From Gemmatimonas sp. (GTDB lineage Bacteria; Gemmatimonadota; Gemmatimonadetes; Gemmatimonadales; Gemmatimonadaceae): a stretch of DNA of 40,165 nucleotides. Location of the stretch: the NCBI GenBank assembly GCA_021154325.1, contig JAJKIR010000019.1, positions 1 through 40,165 on the forward strand, written 5' to 3'. Positions 8,700 to 17,455 of this stretch are shown here, in pieces (the first letter of the stretch is position 1; every line of letters starts with the position of its first letter). A program made the translations under genes and the position numbers. The notes beneath the pieces are model-generated. The model saw only the letters and a list, made by a program, of their open reading frames with translations, made no database searches and had not been told where the DNA came from.

Positions 8700-9404
8700 G
8701 TGTCGCGGATTCTCATCGTCGAGGACAATCCCGACCTCGCCCGCGGTCTTGCCAACAACCTCGAGATCGAAGGCCATGAGGTGGAGGTCGTGCACGACGG
8801 GGCGGAGGGGTTGGCGCGCGCACGCGCGGGCGCGCCATCGCTCGTGATTCTCGATCTCGCCTTGCCTGGCCTCGACGGCTACCGCGTGCTGTCGTCGCTT
8901 CGCGCGGACGGCGACAACGTCCCCGTGCTGATTCTCACGGCGCGCAGCGAGGAAGCGGATAAAGTGCGCGGCTTTCGCTTCGGCGCCGACGACTACGTCA
9001 CGAAGCCGTTCGGGCTGCTGGAGCTGTTGGGTCGAGTGAATGCGCTCCTCCGGCGCGCCGGCGCGCCTGGCCGTCTGAACGGAACCGGACACTCCGCCAG
9101 CGAACGAATCGTCTTCGGTGAGATCGAGGTGCGGCCGAGCACGCACGGCGTCTTTCGTCGTGGCTTTCCGGTGACGCTGCGGCCGAAGGAATTCGACCTC
9201 CTGATGGCGCTCCTGCGGCGAAAGGGCGCGATCGTCCCTCGGCTCGACCTGCTCCGCGACGTCTGGGGCTACGATGCTGAGGTCGTCAGCCGGACCGTGG
9301 ACACCCACGTCGCCGAGTTGCGGCGAAAGCTTGAAGACGATCCCGCGCACCCACGTTACATTTTGACGGTGCGAAAGGCTGGGTACCGCGTCGCACTCGA
9401 TTGA
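8700..9404 (+). CDS. OmpR/PhoB-family response regulator
   Basis: A 234-residue two-component regulator. The receiver domain (1-122) has the acidic pair in LIVEDNPD, the phospho-accepting Asp52 in VILDLALPG, the switch Thr in ILTAR, and Lys102 in DDYVTKPFG. The winged-helix DNA-binding domain (about 132-232) shows ERIVFGEIEVRPSTHGVFRRG, RPKEFDLLMALLRRKGAIVPRLDLLRDVWGY in pieces, and the recognition region SRTVDTHVAELRRKLEDDP. The GTG start directly follows CGCCACT-type repeat sequence, without an obvious ribosome binding site. The probable kinase is at 5073-6803, two genes upstream. Likely targets are the neighbouring permease or the SusC/SusD pair; this is a guess from position. Confidence 0.95.
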   Translation: MSRILIVEDNPDLARGLANNLEIEGHEVEVVHDGAEGLARARAGAPSLVILDLALPGLDGYRVLSSLRADGDNVPVLILTARSEEADKVRGFRFGADDYVTKPFGLLELLGRVNALLRRAGAPGRLNGTGHSASERIVFGEIEVRPSTHGVFRRGFPVTLRPKEFDLLMALLRRKGAIVPRLDLLRDVWGYDAEVVSRTVDTHVAELRRKLEDDPAHPRYILTVRKAGYRVALD

Positions 9405-9538
9405 ACGCGCCGGGCACTGCGACCTGCGAGCGTTCGTCACGCATACATACCGGTTCGTCACCGCCCAGTGCGGTTCACGGAGAAGCTGCGCGAATGCGTG
9501 ACTTCTCATCGACGGTCCGGGTTCAAGACACAGTGGAA

Positions 9539-9606
9539 TTGACAAAACGCGAACGTTCGCGTGGCGTCAGGGATACGGCTTAGGTTGCCGGTTATTGCTG
9601 GCAACC
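9539..9606 (+). promoter_or_regulatory. possible regulatory region of the SusC/SusD operon
   Basis: The 283 bases before the susC-like start contain a TTGACA box (9539-9544), overlapped downstream by a perfect 12-bp palindrome GCGAACGTTCGC (9549-9560). A short inverted repeat GGTTGCC / GGCAACC follows at about 9583-9605. The palindrome could be an operator. No convincing -10 is seen 16-18 bases after the TTGACA, so the promoter call is weak. Confidence 0.3.
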
Positions 9607-9687
9607 GTCACCGAATCATTCCGCTTCGCTGCCGCGCGTCTCGCAGCCGTGCGGCGACAACAGACCATGGGTGGAAAGGGAGGACCA

Positions 9688-12681
9688 ATGGCTTGGATCC
9701 AGAGACTTGGTGTGAGCGCGCTCGTGTTCGCTCCGATGCTTGCTGCCGCGCAGCAGCCGACGGGGACGATCGCGGGTCGCGTTATCGACCGCGCATCTCA
9801 GCAGCCGATCGTGGGCGCGACGGTGCGCGTTGTTGGTACGCAGCGTGGCGCACAGACCAGTGATCAGGGGACGTATCGTATCACGGGTGTGCCGGCCGGC
9901 GCTGTCAGCGTGCAGGCGTTGCGCATCGGCTACGGTTCTATCACGCGGCCGCTGACCATCACGGCGAGCGGCACGGCCGCGCTCGACTTCACGCTCGATC
10001 CGGCGGCGACGACCCTCGACGTCGTGCAGGTGACGGCGACCGGGCAGGAGCAGTCGCGTCGCGAGAGCGGCGTTTCGACGGCCAGCATCAACGTGCCCGA
10101 GGAAGTGCCGCAGGCCGCTGTTTCGAACTTGCAGACGGTGCTGTCGTCGCGCGCCGCGGGCGTCACGGTGCAGGAAGCCGGTGGCACCACGGGCAGCGCG
10201 GCACGCATTCGCATCCGCGGCTCGAACAGCGTGTCGCTCTCGAACGATCCGCTCATCATCGTCGACGGCGTTCGCGTCAACAATGATCAGGGAGCGACGA
10301 GCATCGGTGTCGGCGGTCAGGTGCCGTCGCGCCTGAACGACATCAACCCTGAAGACATCGAGAACATCGAGATCATCAAGGGGCCGGCCGCGGCCGCGCT
10401 GTACGGCACGGCGGCGTCGAACGGCGTCATTCAGATCACGACGAAGCGTGGCCGCTCCGGCACGACGAAGTGGAACATCCACAGCGAAGCCGGCACGGTG
10501 AACGAAGTCACGAGCTATCCCGCGAACTACGCGAACCTCGATCTCACGAACTTCGCACCCGATAGCGTCCCTTGCAGCCTCGACTTCCAGACGCTTGGCT
10601 TTTGCCAGGGCGACAAGATCGTCTCGTACAATCCGCTCGAGCAGAACAGCCCGTTCATTCGCGGCTGGCGCGAGCGTTTCGGCGCCGACGTCAACGGCGG
10701 ATCGGAGCTCGCTCAGTACTTCATCGGCGGCGATTATTATCGCGAGCAGGGTGTGTATGCGATCAACCGCCAGCGGTTGATCTCCTTGCGCGCGAACGTG
10801 CACAGTCAGCTCCGCGAGAACTTCGATCTGTCGGCCAACGCCGGCTACGTGCAGAGTCGCCTGCGCCTGCCGCAGAACGATAACAACGTTCGCGGTATCG
10901 TTCCGCAGGGGTTGCTCGGCTACGCGCTCCCGAACTGGGGGTTGCAAGGCTACGGCTTCGACACGCCAGCGGACATCATGGCCATCAACACCCAGCAGAA
11001 CGTCGATCGTTTCACCGGGTCCACGCGCGGGAACTGGCAGCCGCTTTCGTGGCTCTCCGCGATCGGAACCGCCGGCGTCGACTTCACCAACCGCATTGAC
11101 CAGGAATTCATCCCGCCCGCCAGCGCAGGCGGTCCGACGAGCCAGTTCGCCGACGATCCCGTCGGCAAGCGTACGTCGAACCCCTTCCAGGATTTCGTTT
11201 ACACGGCGAACCTGGGCCTCACCGGCACGTTCAATCCCCGCTCCGATCTGCGCGCGGCGACGTCCGCCGGCGTCCAGTGGAACGACGAGATCACGCGGGC
11301 GACGCTGGCGTTCGGACAGAACATCGTGCCGGGGTCCGGCTCACTGAACGGCACCACCGCGCTCTTCGCGGTTGGCGAGACCAACGTCGAGGTGAAGACG
11401 CTGGGCACCTACCTCCAGGAGCAACTGTCGTGGCGTGAGCGGCTCTTCCTCACCGGTGCATTGCGCTCGGACAAGAACAGCGCGTTCGGCCAGGACTTCA
11501 AGAGCGTCGTCTATCCGGCGGCGAGCCTGTCGTGGGTTGTCGGCGAGGAAGGCTTCTTCCCGAAGCAGGACTATCTCTCGTCCCTGCGACTCCGCACCGC
11601 CTATGGCCAGAGCGGCCAGCGTCCGAACTTCCGCGATGCCGTTCGCTTCCTGACGCCGACGGCGGTGAGCATCCGGCAGGGGAGCTCGGAGGCCACGGAC
11701 GTCCCCGGGTTCTTTGTCGGTGGCGTTGGCAACCCGAATCTCAAGCCGGAGATCTCGGCCGAGTACGAAATTGGTTTCGACGCCGGCTTCTGGCGTGACA
11801 AGATCGCGACCGAAGTCACCTACTACAGCAAGAACACCAACGACGCCATCGTCGCGCGTCCGATTCCGCTCTCCGAAGGCGAGGCGACCAGCCGTCTCGA
11901 GAATCTGGGCCGTGTGAAGAACGCGGGTCTCGAGTACTCGGTGAACGCGCAGCTCTACACCGGGCAGAACATCGGGGCGTCGCTCCTTGTGACGGGTAGC
12001 AAGACCGCGAACAAGCTCCTCAGCCTCGGCAAGGGCATCCCGCCCATCATTTACGGCGCGGACAACACGCAGCGTAGCCAGGCCGGCTACCCGTTGGGCG
12101 GCTACTGGGCCACTCCGATCAAGAGTTACGCGGACCAGAACGGCGATCATATCATCGATCGCACTGAGGTTACCCTCGGCGATAGCGCCCAGTTCATCGG
12201 CTCGCCGTTCCCGACGAGCGAGGTCTCGTTCACGCCGCAGCTCACGCTGTTCAAGAACTTCACCGTGCGTGCGCTCGTCGACCATCGTGGCGGACAGAAG
12301 TTGCTCAACTTCACGGATGTCTTCCGGGATGTCTTCTTCGGCAACTCGTTCTTCGCCAACGACAAGTCGGCGCCGCTCGACCGGCAGGCACGGGTCATCG
12401 CTGGCGCCCTCGGCACGGACGCCGGCTACATCGAGGACGCGAGCTTCACGAAGCTGCGTGAAGTGTCGATCGCGATCGGTGTGCCGCAGCGCTATGTGTC
12501 ACGATTCGGCCTCAACGGCGCCACCCTGACGCTGGCCGGCCGGAACCTGCATACCTGGACGAAGTACACTGGTCTCGATCCCGAGATCAACGAGAACGGT
12601 GGCTTCAACTTCAGCACCGACGAGTTCCTCGGCCAGCCGCAGGTGCGCTACTACACGATCCGACTCGACTTCGGTTTCTGA
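9688..12681 (+). CDS. SusC/RagA-family TonB-dependent outer-membrane receptor
   Basis: A 997-residue outer-membrane importer. ATG 9688 is chosen because it starts a signal peptide (MAWIQRLGVSALVFAPMLAAAQQ) and follows a purine-rich AAAGGGAGGA; the frame is open from 9595. After the leader comes a carboxypeptidase-regulatory-like domain (GTIAGRVIDRASQQPIVGATV, about 25-105), then the plug with LSSRAAGVTVQEAGG, ARIRIRGSNSVSLSNDPLIIVDGV and IEIIKGPAAAALYGTAASNGVI, then a large barrel to residue 997 ending in aromatic YYTIRLDFGF, the usual signal for insertion by BAM. SusC proteins work with a SusD lipoprotein lid to import glycans, peptides or other large nutrients; the SusD partner follows immediately. 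No hydrolase gene is next to the pair, so the substrate is unknown. No CGTTAGG motif occurs in this gene or the next. Confidence 0.96.
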   Translation: MAWIQRLGVSALVFAPMLAAAQQPTGTIAGRVIDRASQQPIVGATVRVVGTQRGAQTSDQGTYRITGVPAGAVSVQALRIGYGSITRPLTITASGTAALDFTLDPAATTLDVVQVTATGQEQSRRESGVSTASINVPEEVPQAAVSNLQTVLSSRAAGVTVQEAGGTTGSAARIRIRGSNSVSLSNDPLIIVDGVRVNNDQGATSIGVGGQVPSRLNDINPEDIENIEIIKGPAAAALYGTAASNGVIQITTKRGRSGTTKWNIHSEAGTVNEVTSYPANYANLDLTNFAPDSVPCSLDFQTLGFCQGDKIVSYNPLEQNSPFIRGWRERFGADVNGGSELAQYFIGGDYYREQGVYAINRQRLISLRANVHSQLRENFDLSANAGYVQSRLRLPQNDNNVRGIVPQGLLGYALPNWGLQGYGFDTPADIMAINTQQNVDRFTGSTRGNWQPLSWLSAIGTAGVDFTNRIDQEFIPPASAGGPTSQFADDPVGKRTSNPFQDFVYTANLGLTGTFNPRSDLRAATSAGVQWNDEITRATLAFGQNIVPGSGSLNGTTALFAVGETNVEVKTLGTYLQEQLSWRERLFLTGALRSDKNSAFGQDFKSVVYPAASLSWVVGEEGFFPKQDYLSSLRLRTAYGQSGQRPNFRDAVRFLTPTAVSIRQGSSEATDVPGFFVGGVGNPNLKPEISAEYEIGFDAGFWRDKIATEVTYYSKNTNDAIVARPIPLSEGEATSRLENLGRVKNAGLEYSVNAQLYTGQNIGASLLVTGSKTANKLLSLGKGIPPIIYGADNTQRSQAGYPLGGYWATPIKSYADQNGDHIIDRTEVTLGDSAQFIGSPFPTSEVSFTPQLTLFKNFTVRALVDHRGGQKLLNFTDVFRDVFFGNSFFANDKSAPLDRQARVIAGALGTDAGYIEDASFTKLREVSIAIGVPQRYVSRFGLNGATLTLAGRNLHTWTKYTGLDPEINENGGFNFSTDEFLGQPQVRYYTIRLDFGF

Positions 12682-12719
12682 TGCGACCGACTTCACCCGC
12701 GTACAGAGAGGTTTATTAC

Positions 12720-14111
12720 ATGCTGAATAGAATTGCCCAGCGTCTCGGCAAACGGGGAGCGATCCTCGCCGCCAGCGCGCTGCTCCTCTCCGCCTGTTCG
12801 GTGGACAAGGTGCTCCAGGTCCCCGACCCGGACGTGTCCCACCCCACCGACATCACGGGCAAGGCTGGTCTCCCGACGCTGCTCGCCGCGGCCGTCGGAG
12901 ACTTCCAGGTGGCGTTCGCCGGAACGGGAAGCGGCGGTGATGAGGGTCTCGTCAACATGACAGGCCTCTTCACCGATGAGTTCTCCTTCACCGAAACATT
13001 CCCCACGCGCGTTCAGCTCGATCGCCGCTCGATCGACGTCAACAACTCGACGATGAGCAACATCTACTTCGAGGTGCAGCGCGCACGTCAATCCACCTTC
13101 CGCGCGGAGAGCGCCTATGCGGCGCTCGCTCCGACGGATCGGAGCTACTCGGAAGCATTGAGCCTCGAGGGATACTCGTGGCTGCTCATCGCCGAGGTCT
13201 ACTGCTCCGGCGTCGGCATCACCAAGTTTGATGCAAGCTCGAACATCGTCACGGGTGCGCCGCTCACGACGCAGCAGATGCTCGACTCCGCGCTCGACCG
13301 CTTCACGAAGGCGCTTGCCGTCGCGAAGACGAAGAATGACCATTATCTCGCGGACCTGGCGCGCGTCGGCACGGCCCGCGCGTTGCTCTTCAAGAGCAAC
13401 ACGAACCTCGCCGCCGCGGCCGACACCGTCAAAGCCGTGGCGCCGGATTTCGTCTACAGGATCTTCTCGAGCGGCAACACGACGCGCCAGAACAACGGCG
13501 TCTTCGAGCTGCAGTGGAACGAGGGCCGGTGGACGCAGGCCAATTTGGAAGGCGGCGTCGGGTTGCCGTTCCGGAACGGCTGCGTGAGCGGTCAACCAGT
13601 CTCGAGTGGTTGCGATCCGCGGACGCCGTACGATACTCTCGGCCTTGGCTTCGATCAGCAACGCCCGGTTTATGGAACGCTAAAGTACTCGGATCGCAGT
13701 TCCCCAACGGTGTTGGCGGACTGGAGAGAGGCGCAGTTGATCATCGCCGAAAGCCAGCTCGCGACGAACTATGCCGGCGCGAACGGCACGCTGGCGATAC
13801 TCAACAGCCTTCGCTCGGCAGTGGGTTTGGCGCCCCTGGCACCCGCGGTCGGATTCCAGGCGCAACTCCTTCAGCTCTTCAGCGAGCGTGCCTTCTGGCA
13901 GTACGCCACGGCGCACCGCGTAGGCGATCTGCGTCGTCTCGTCCGGGCCGCGCCGGCCGGATATGGCGTCGCAACCAATACGGTCTGGCCAAACGGCAGC
14001 TATAAGGGCCGTGGGGGTGGTGCTTATGGCACCGACGTGAACTTCCCGATCCCTCTCGACGAGACCAACGCCAATCCCAACGTCAAGGGCTGCCTCGACC
14101 GCAACCCGTAA
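12720..14111 (+). CDS. SusD/RagB-family outer-membrane lipoprotein
   Basis: A 463-residue surface lipoprotein that caps the SusC-like receptor and binds its substrate. ATG 12720 is chosen over ATG 12681 (which overlaps the SusC stop) because AGAGAGG lies 8 bases upstream and the product begins with a lipoprotein signal peptide with the lipobox LSAC (acylated Cys26). The SusD fold is shown by helical TPR-like stretches such as SLEGYSWLLIAEVYCSGVGI and DSALDRFTKALAVAKTKND, then ADWREAQLIIAESQLATNYAGANGTLAILNSLRSA split over two helices, and the C-terminal LLQLFSERAFWQYATAHRVGDLRRLVR, a hallmark of the family. A strong terminator follows 15 bases after the stop, closing the two-gene operon. Confidence 0.95.
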   Translation: MLNRIAQRLGKRGAILAASALLLSACSVDKVLQVPDPDVSHPTDITGKAGLPTLLAAAVGDFQVAFAGTGSGGDEGLVNMTGLFTDEFSFTETFPTRVQLDRRSIDVNNSTMSNIYFEVQRARQSTFRAESAYAALAPTDRSYSEALSLEGYSWLLIAEVYCSGVGITKFDASSNIVTGAPLTTQQMLDSALDRFTKALAVAKTKNDHYLADLARVGTARALLFKSNTNLAAAADTVKAVAPDFVYRIFSSGNTTRQNNGVFELQWNEGRWTQANLEGGVGLPFRNGCVSGQPVSSGCDPRTPYDTLGLGFDQQRPVYGTLKYSDRSSPTVLADWREAQLIIAESQLATNYAGANGTLAILNSLRSAVGLAPLAPAVGFQAQLLQLFSERAFWQYATAHRVGDLRRLVRAAPAGYGVATNTVWPNGSYKGRGGGAYGTDVNFPIPLDETNANPNVKGCLDRNP

Positions 14112-14125
14112 GCTTTGGGAGATCG

Positions 14126-14165
14126 AAAGCAACGCCCCTTCCGACAGGAAGGGGCGTTTGCTTTT
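14126..14165 (+). terminator. rho-independent terminator of the SusC/SusD operon
   Basis: AAAGCAACGCCCCTTCC pairs with GGAAGGGGCGTTTGCTTT (one bulged T) around the loop GACA, and the 3' side ends in TTTT. It lies 15 bases after the SusD stop. Confidence 0.9.
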
Positions 14166-14185
14166 CCGGCCGTAGATTGCTTGTC

Positions 14186-16321
14186 GTGACCACACCTCGC
14201 TCGTCGGCGGAAGAGCAGTCAACTCCACCCGGCCGCCTGTCGCTACTCGTTAGGTCCACGAGCGAGCGCCCCGCCATCGTCGCCGGGCTCCGGGCCGCGG
14301 TCGCGACGATGGTGCCGCTGCTCGTCACCCAGCTTCTCCATTCCACTGGCGGCACCTGGGCCAGTCTCGGCGGCTTCAGCGCGGCCGTGGCCGATCGCGG
14401 CGGCGCCTATCGCATCCGCGCGCTCACCATGGGCGCGCTCACCGTTGGCGCGGCGATCGGCGTCCTCGTCGGCGGCATGATCGGTGGAACCACCTGGCTC
14501 GCCGTCGCGCTGACGTTCGTGGTCGTTGGTGGGCTGAGTCTCGCGCGTGAGTTCGGCATCAGCGCCGGCGGCGTGGGCACGAGCATCGCCGTCGCCTTTG
14601 CCGTCTCGCTGTCCGCACCGTCGCCAACCGCGAGCGAGGCATTCCAGCGCGGTGCCTACCTCCTCGCGGGCGGCGCCTGGGCAATGATCCTGGCGCTCGT
14701 CTTCTGGCCGGTACGGCCTTACCGCCCCCTGCGCGTCGCCACCGCCCGTTGCTACCGCGAGCTCGCCAGCTACGCCGAGGCCGTCACGCTCCTCGGCCGC
14801 ACAGCGCCTAACGAGGCGCAGCGCGCCGCCCTCGTGCAACATCGCCGCGCGATCCGGGAGGCCGTCGAAGCCGCGCGATCGGTCGTCGCCGTATCGAGAC
14901 GCGGTGGCCAGGGCGAGGCGCGACGTGGCGAACGGCTCCTGCTCCTCGTGCAGGGCGCGGATCTCCTCTTCGGCACGCTCATCGCGCTGGACGAGTTTCT
15001 CGAGCACGCAACCGAGGCTGGTCAGCACGACATTGCCGCGACCACCGCAAGTGCGGCCGCGCGTTTCGCGTCCACGGCTCGGCGCATCGCCACCGCGATC
15101 GAAGTCGAGCCGAGCCCGCCGGGTGTGCTGGACATCGCGACAGTGACGCAAGCCGCTCACTCGCCGCCATCCAGCGCGGATCCGTTTCGCGCGCAATCGG
15201 CGCGGCTCCTCGATCAGCTCGAGGAGTACACAACCGTCGTCGCGGCCAATGCCGACGCGCTGTCCAGCGACCGTCCGCCGCATATCCCGCCGGCACTCGC
15301 CATCCTCACCATCGTCGAGGATCGGCCGCCCGTGCTCGAGACACTCCGGGCGAGCCTCACCCTCGACTCGCTCGCGATGCGCCACGCCCTCCGCGTCGCC
15401 ATCATTACCGCCGTCGCCGTGCTCGTTACACGTTTGCTGAACCTGCCGCGCGGCTACTGGGTGACGATCACCGCGCTGATCATCCTTCAGCCATTCGCGG
15501 GGGCGACGCTCATCCGCGGGCTCCAGCGATTCCTGGGCACCGTCGCCGGCGCGCTCCTCACCGTCGCCCTCGTCGCCGTCATCCACGATTCACGCGGACT
15601 CCTCGTCGTCATCTTCGTTCTCGCTGCTGCCTGCGTGGCGTTCCTGCGCGTGAACTATTTGATCTACTCGATCCTCCTGACGCCAACTTTCGTCCTTCTC
15701 GCCGAGATGAGCGCGGGCGACTGGCACCTGGCGGAGCTGCGCGTCGTGAATACGCTCATCGGCGGCGTCCTCGGTCTCGCCGGCGCCTGGCTCCTCTGGC
15801 CGAGCGCGGAGCGAGACCGGTTCCCCGAGCTCGCGGCGACGGCGCTGCGAGCTGCCGCGGCCCACCTCCGGGTCGTCGTCGCGATGTGGAACAGCACCGG
15901 CGACGAGTCGAGCGTCGCCCTCGCCGCCGCCCGTCGCGACGCGGCGCTCGCGATCACCAACGCCGAGGCGTCGTTCGAGCGCATGGTGGCGGAGTCGACG
16001 CGACGCCGGCGCGAGCTCGAGCCCGCGACGACACTGCTCACCTTCACTCGCCGGCTCATCTCCGCCGACATCGCGGTCGGAACGCTGCGCCATGCGCCGG
16101 AGGCCGGAGCAATTCGAGACGACGTCGCGCGCTTCGCGGCGTACCTAACGAGTACGCTCGACTGTGTCGCCGATGCCGTCGCCGAACGGCGCGCGCCGTC
16201 ACAATGCGAACCGCGACCGCCAGTGGTCGCTCACGCGGAGCTCACGATGCCACAGTTCCACAGAGCACTGCGCCAGCTGGACATCATCCAGGCGGCGGCG
16301 ACGCGTCTCGCGGCGCCTTGA
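14186..16321 (+). CDS. FUSC-family membrane protein (aromatic-acid exporter-like)
   Basis: A 711-residue inner-membrane protein with two membrane bundles. The N-terminal bundle (about residues 25-175) contains AGLRAAVATMVPLLVTQLL, ALTVGAAIGVLVGGMIGG and GAYLLAGGAWAMILALVFW. A long soluble region follows. The second bundle (about 395-540) starts MRHALRVAIITAVAVLVTRLL, then GYWVTITALIILQPFAGATL, the characteristic FUSC_2 segment (P-F-A-G-A-T-x-x-R). The C-terminal 170 residues are helical and soluble. The fusaric acid resistance / YccS / AaeB group is thought to export aromatic acids; the substrate is not known here. GTG 14186 is the likely start (TTG 14177 also in frame); no ribosome binding site is visible. 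Three CGTTAGG/CCTAACG motifs lie in this gene, coding V-R, P-N and L-T. Confidence 0.85.
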   Translation: MTTPRSSAEEQSTPPGRLSLLVRSTSERPAIVAGLRAAVATMVPLLVTQLLHSTGGTWASLGGFSAAVADRGGAYRIRALTMGALTVGAAIGVLVGGMIGGTTWLAVALTFVVVGGLSLAREFGISAGGVGTSIAVAFAVSLSAPSPTASEAFQRGAYLLAGGAWAMILALVFWPVRPYRPLRVATARCYRELASYAEAVTLLGRTAPNEAQRAALVQHRRAIREAVEAARSVVAVSRRGGQGEARRGERLLLLVQGADLLFGTLIALDEFLEHATEAGQHDIAATTASAAARFASTARRIATAIEVEPSPPGVLDIATVTQAAHSPPSSADPFRAQSARLLDQLEEYTTVVAANADALSSDRPPHIPPALAILTIVEDRPPVLETLRASLTLDSLAMRHALRVAIITAVAVLVTRLLNLPRGYWVTITALIILQPFAGATLIRGLQRFLGTVAGALLTVALVAVIHDSRGLLVVIFVLAAACVAFLRVNYLIYSILLTPTFVLLAEMSAGDWHLAELRVVNTLIGGVLGLAGAWLLWPSAERDRFPELAATALRAAAAHLRVVVAMWNSTGDESSVALAAARRDAALAITNAEASFERMVAESTRRRRELEPATTLLTFTRRLISADIAVGTLRHAPEAGAIRDDVARFAAYLTSTLDCVADAVAERRAPSQCEPRPPVVAHAELTMPQFHRALRQLDIIQAAATRLAAP

Positions 16322-16400
16322 CCGCGCCCCTCGCGCGCGCGCAAAGTTCCACGCTATCCACTACTCGAGCTCGGAGAGCACCATCGTCGACACGACACAG

Positions 16401-17387
16401 ATGCGCGCGGCGGTCATCACGCGTCCCGGCGGTCCTGAAGTTCTCGAAGTGCGCACGGTCGCGCGGCCGACAGCGGGCACGAGCGAGGTGCTCATACGTG
16501 TGCACGCGAGCGCGCTCAATCGCGCCGATCTGTTGCAACGCGAAGGCCGATATCCCGCGCCGCCGGGATGGCCTGCCGACATTCCCGGGATGGAGATCGC
16601 CGGCGAGGTCGCGGCGTGTGGCCCGGGCGTCTCGCTCTGGAAGGGGGGCGATCGCGTCTTCGGCATCGTCGGCGGTGGCGGTAACGCCGAGTACATCACG
16701 GTGCACGAGCGAACGCTCGCCGGTATTCCGGCGAACCTGTCCTGGACGGACGCGGCGGCGGTGCCCGAGGCGTTCATCACCGCGCATGATGCGCTCGTGA
16801 CGCAGGCTGGCGTGCGAGCATCGGAGCGCGTGCTCATTCATGCGGTGGGAAGCGGCGTGGGACTCGCCGCGGTGCAGCTCGCGCGCGCCGCGGGCGCGCT
16901 TCCGCTCGGCGACGCGCGCACGGCGGAGAAGGTGAATCGCGCGCGGTCGCTCGGCCTCGAGGAGGGAATCGTCGTGGGCGACTCGCCGGAAGACATTGCG
17001 GGCCATGTGATGTCGGCGACTGGCGGCGCCGGCGTGGAGATCGTGCTCGATCTCGTCGGCGGGCCGTACCTGGCCGCGAGCATCGCCGCTGCCGCGCCGA
17101 AGGGGCGGATCATTCTCATCGGCACGATGGGCGGCCGCGACGCGTCCATCCCGCTCGGTGTGATACTCGGCAAGAGGCTGACGCTGCGGGGAACGGTGCT
17201 GCGCGCGCGCCCGCTCGAGGAGAAGATCGCCGCCACGCGCGCTTTCGCCGCTCAGGTGGTGCCCTTGCTTCTGCGCGACGTCGTTCGCCCCGTTGTCGAC
17301 AAGGTCTTTCCACTCGACGAAATTGTCGCCGCGCACCGCCACCTCGAGAGCAACACGACCTTCGGCAAGGTCGTGATCGAGATTTAG
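16401..17387 (+). CDS. NAD(P)H:quinone oxidoreductase, zinc-free MDR family (PIG3-like)
   Basis: A 328-residue cytoplasmic oxidoreductase of the medium-chain dehydrogenase/reductase family. The GroES-like N-terminal half has MRAAVITRPGGPEVLEVR, VHASALNRADLLQREGRYPAPPG and IPGMEIAGEV, typical of the quinone-oxidoreductase branch (residues NRADL, no catalytic-zinc Cys). The Rossmann half begins with VGSGVGLAAVQLARAAGA (about 150) and has IVLDLVGGPYLA and GRIILIGTMGG. ATG 16401 matches the family start exactly, though the frame is open upstream into the preceding gene. It probably reduces quinones or enones with NAD(P)H; the true substrate cannot be told. It may be co-transcribed with the FUSC gene 79 bases upstream, which would fit a role in handling aromatic compounds (inference). 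Confidence 0.92.
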   Translation: MRAAVITRPGGPEVLEVRTVARPTAGTSEVLIRVHASALNRADLLQREGRYPAPPGWPADIPGMEIAGEVAACGPGVSLWKGGDRVFGIVGGGGNAEYITVHERTLAGIPANLSWTDAAAVPEAFITAHDALVTQAGVRASERVLIHAVGSGVGLAAVQLARAAGALPLGDARTAEKVNRARSLGLEEGIVVGDSPEDIAGHVMSATGGAGVEIVLDLVGGPYLAASIAAAAPKGRIILIGTMGGRDASIPLGVILGKRLTLRGTVLRARPLEEKIAATRAFAAQVVPLLLRDVVRPVVDKVFPLDEIVAAHRHLESNTTFGKVVIEI

Positions 17388-17395
17388 GACCTTGT

Positions 17396-17425
17396 TGTCA
17401 TCCCGAGCGCAGCGAGGGATCTGCT
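17396..17425. repeat. dispersed repeat, TGTCATCCCGAGCGC type
   Basis: TGTCATCCCGAGCGCAGCGA followed by GGGATCTGCT. The same sequence, somewhat diverged, appears twice head-to-head inside the element at 29606-29686. From memory this repeat is common between genes in many soil bacteria. It lies 30 bases before the start of the Asp-box protein. Confidence 0.8.
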
Positions 17426-17455
17426 CTACCCCCATCGTCTTCTTGGATTGAACCC

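Noticed and set aside
9616..10947. 443-codon minus-strand open frame under the SusC gene
   Set aside because: Antisense to a well-supported receptor; no domain and typical shadow composition.
12681..12719. ATG 12681 overlapping the SusC stop as start of the SusD gene
   Set aside because: ATG 12720 has AGAGAGG at 8 bases and starts directly with a lipoprotein signal; the upstream codons would put 13 extra residues before it.
14243..15586. 447-codon minus-strand open frame under the FUSC gene
   Set aside because: Antisense to a membrane protein gene with clear helices; charged low-complexity product.
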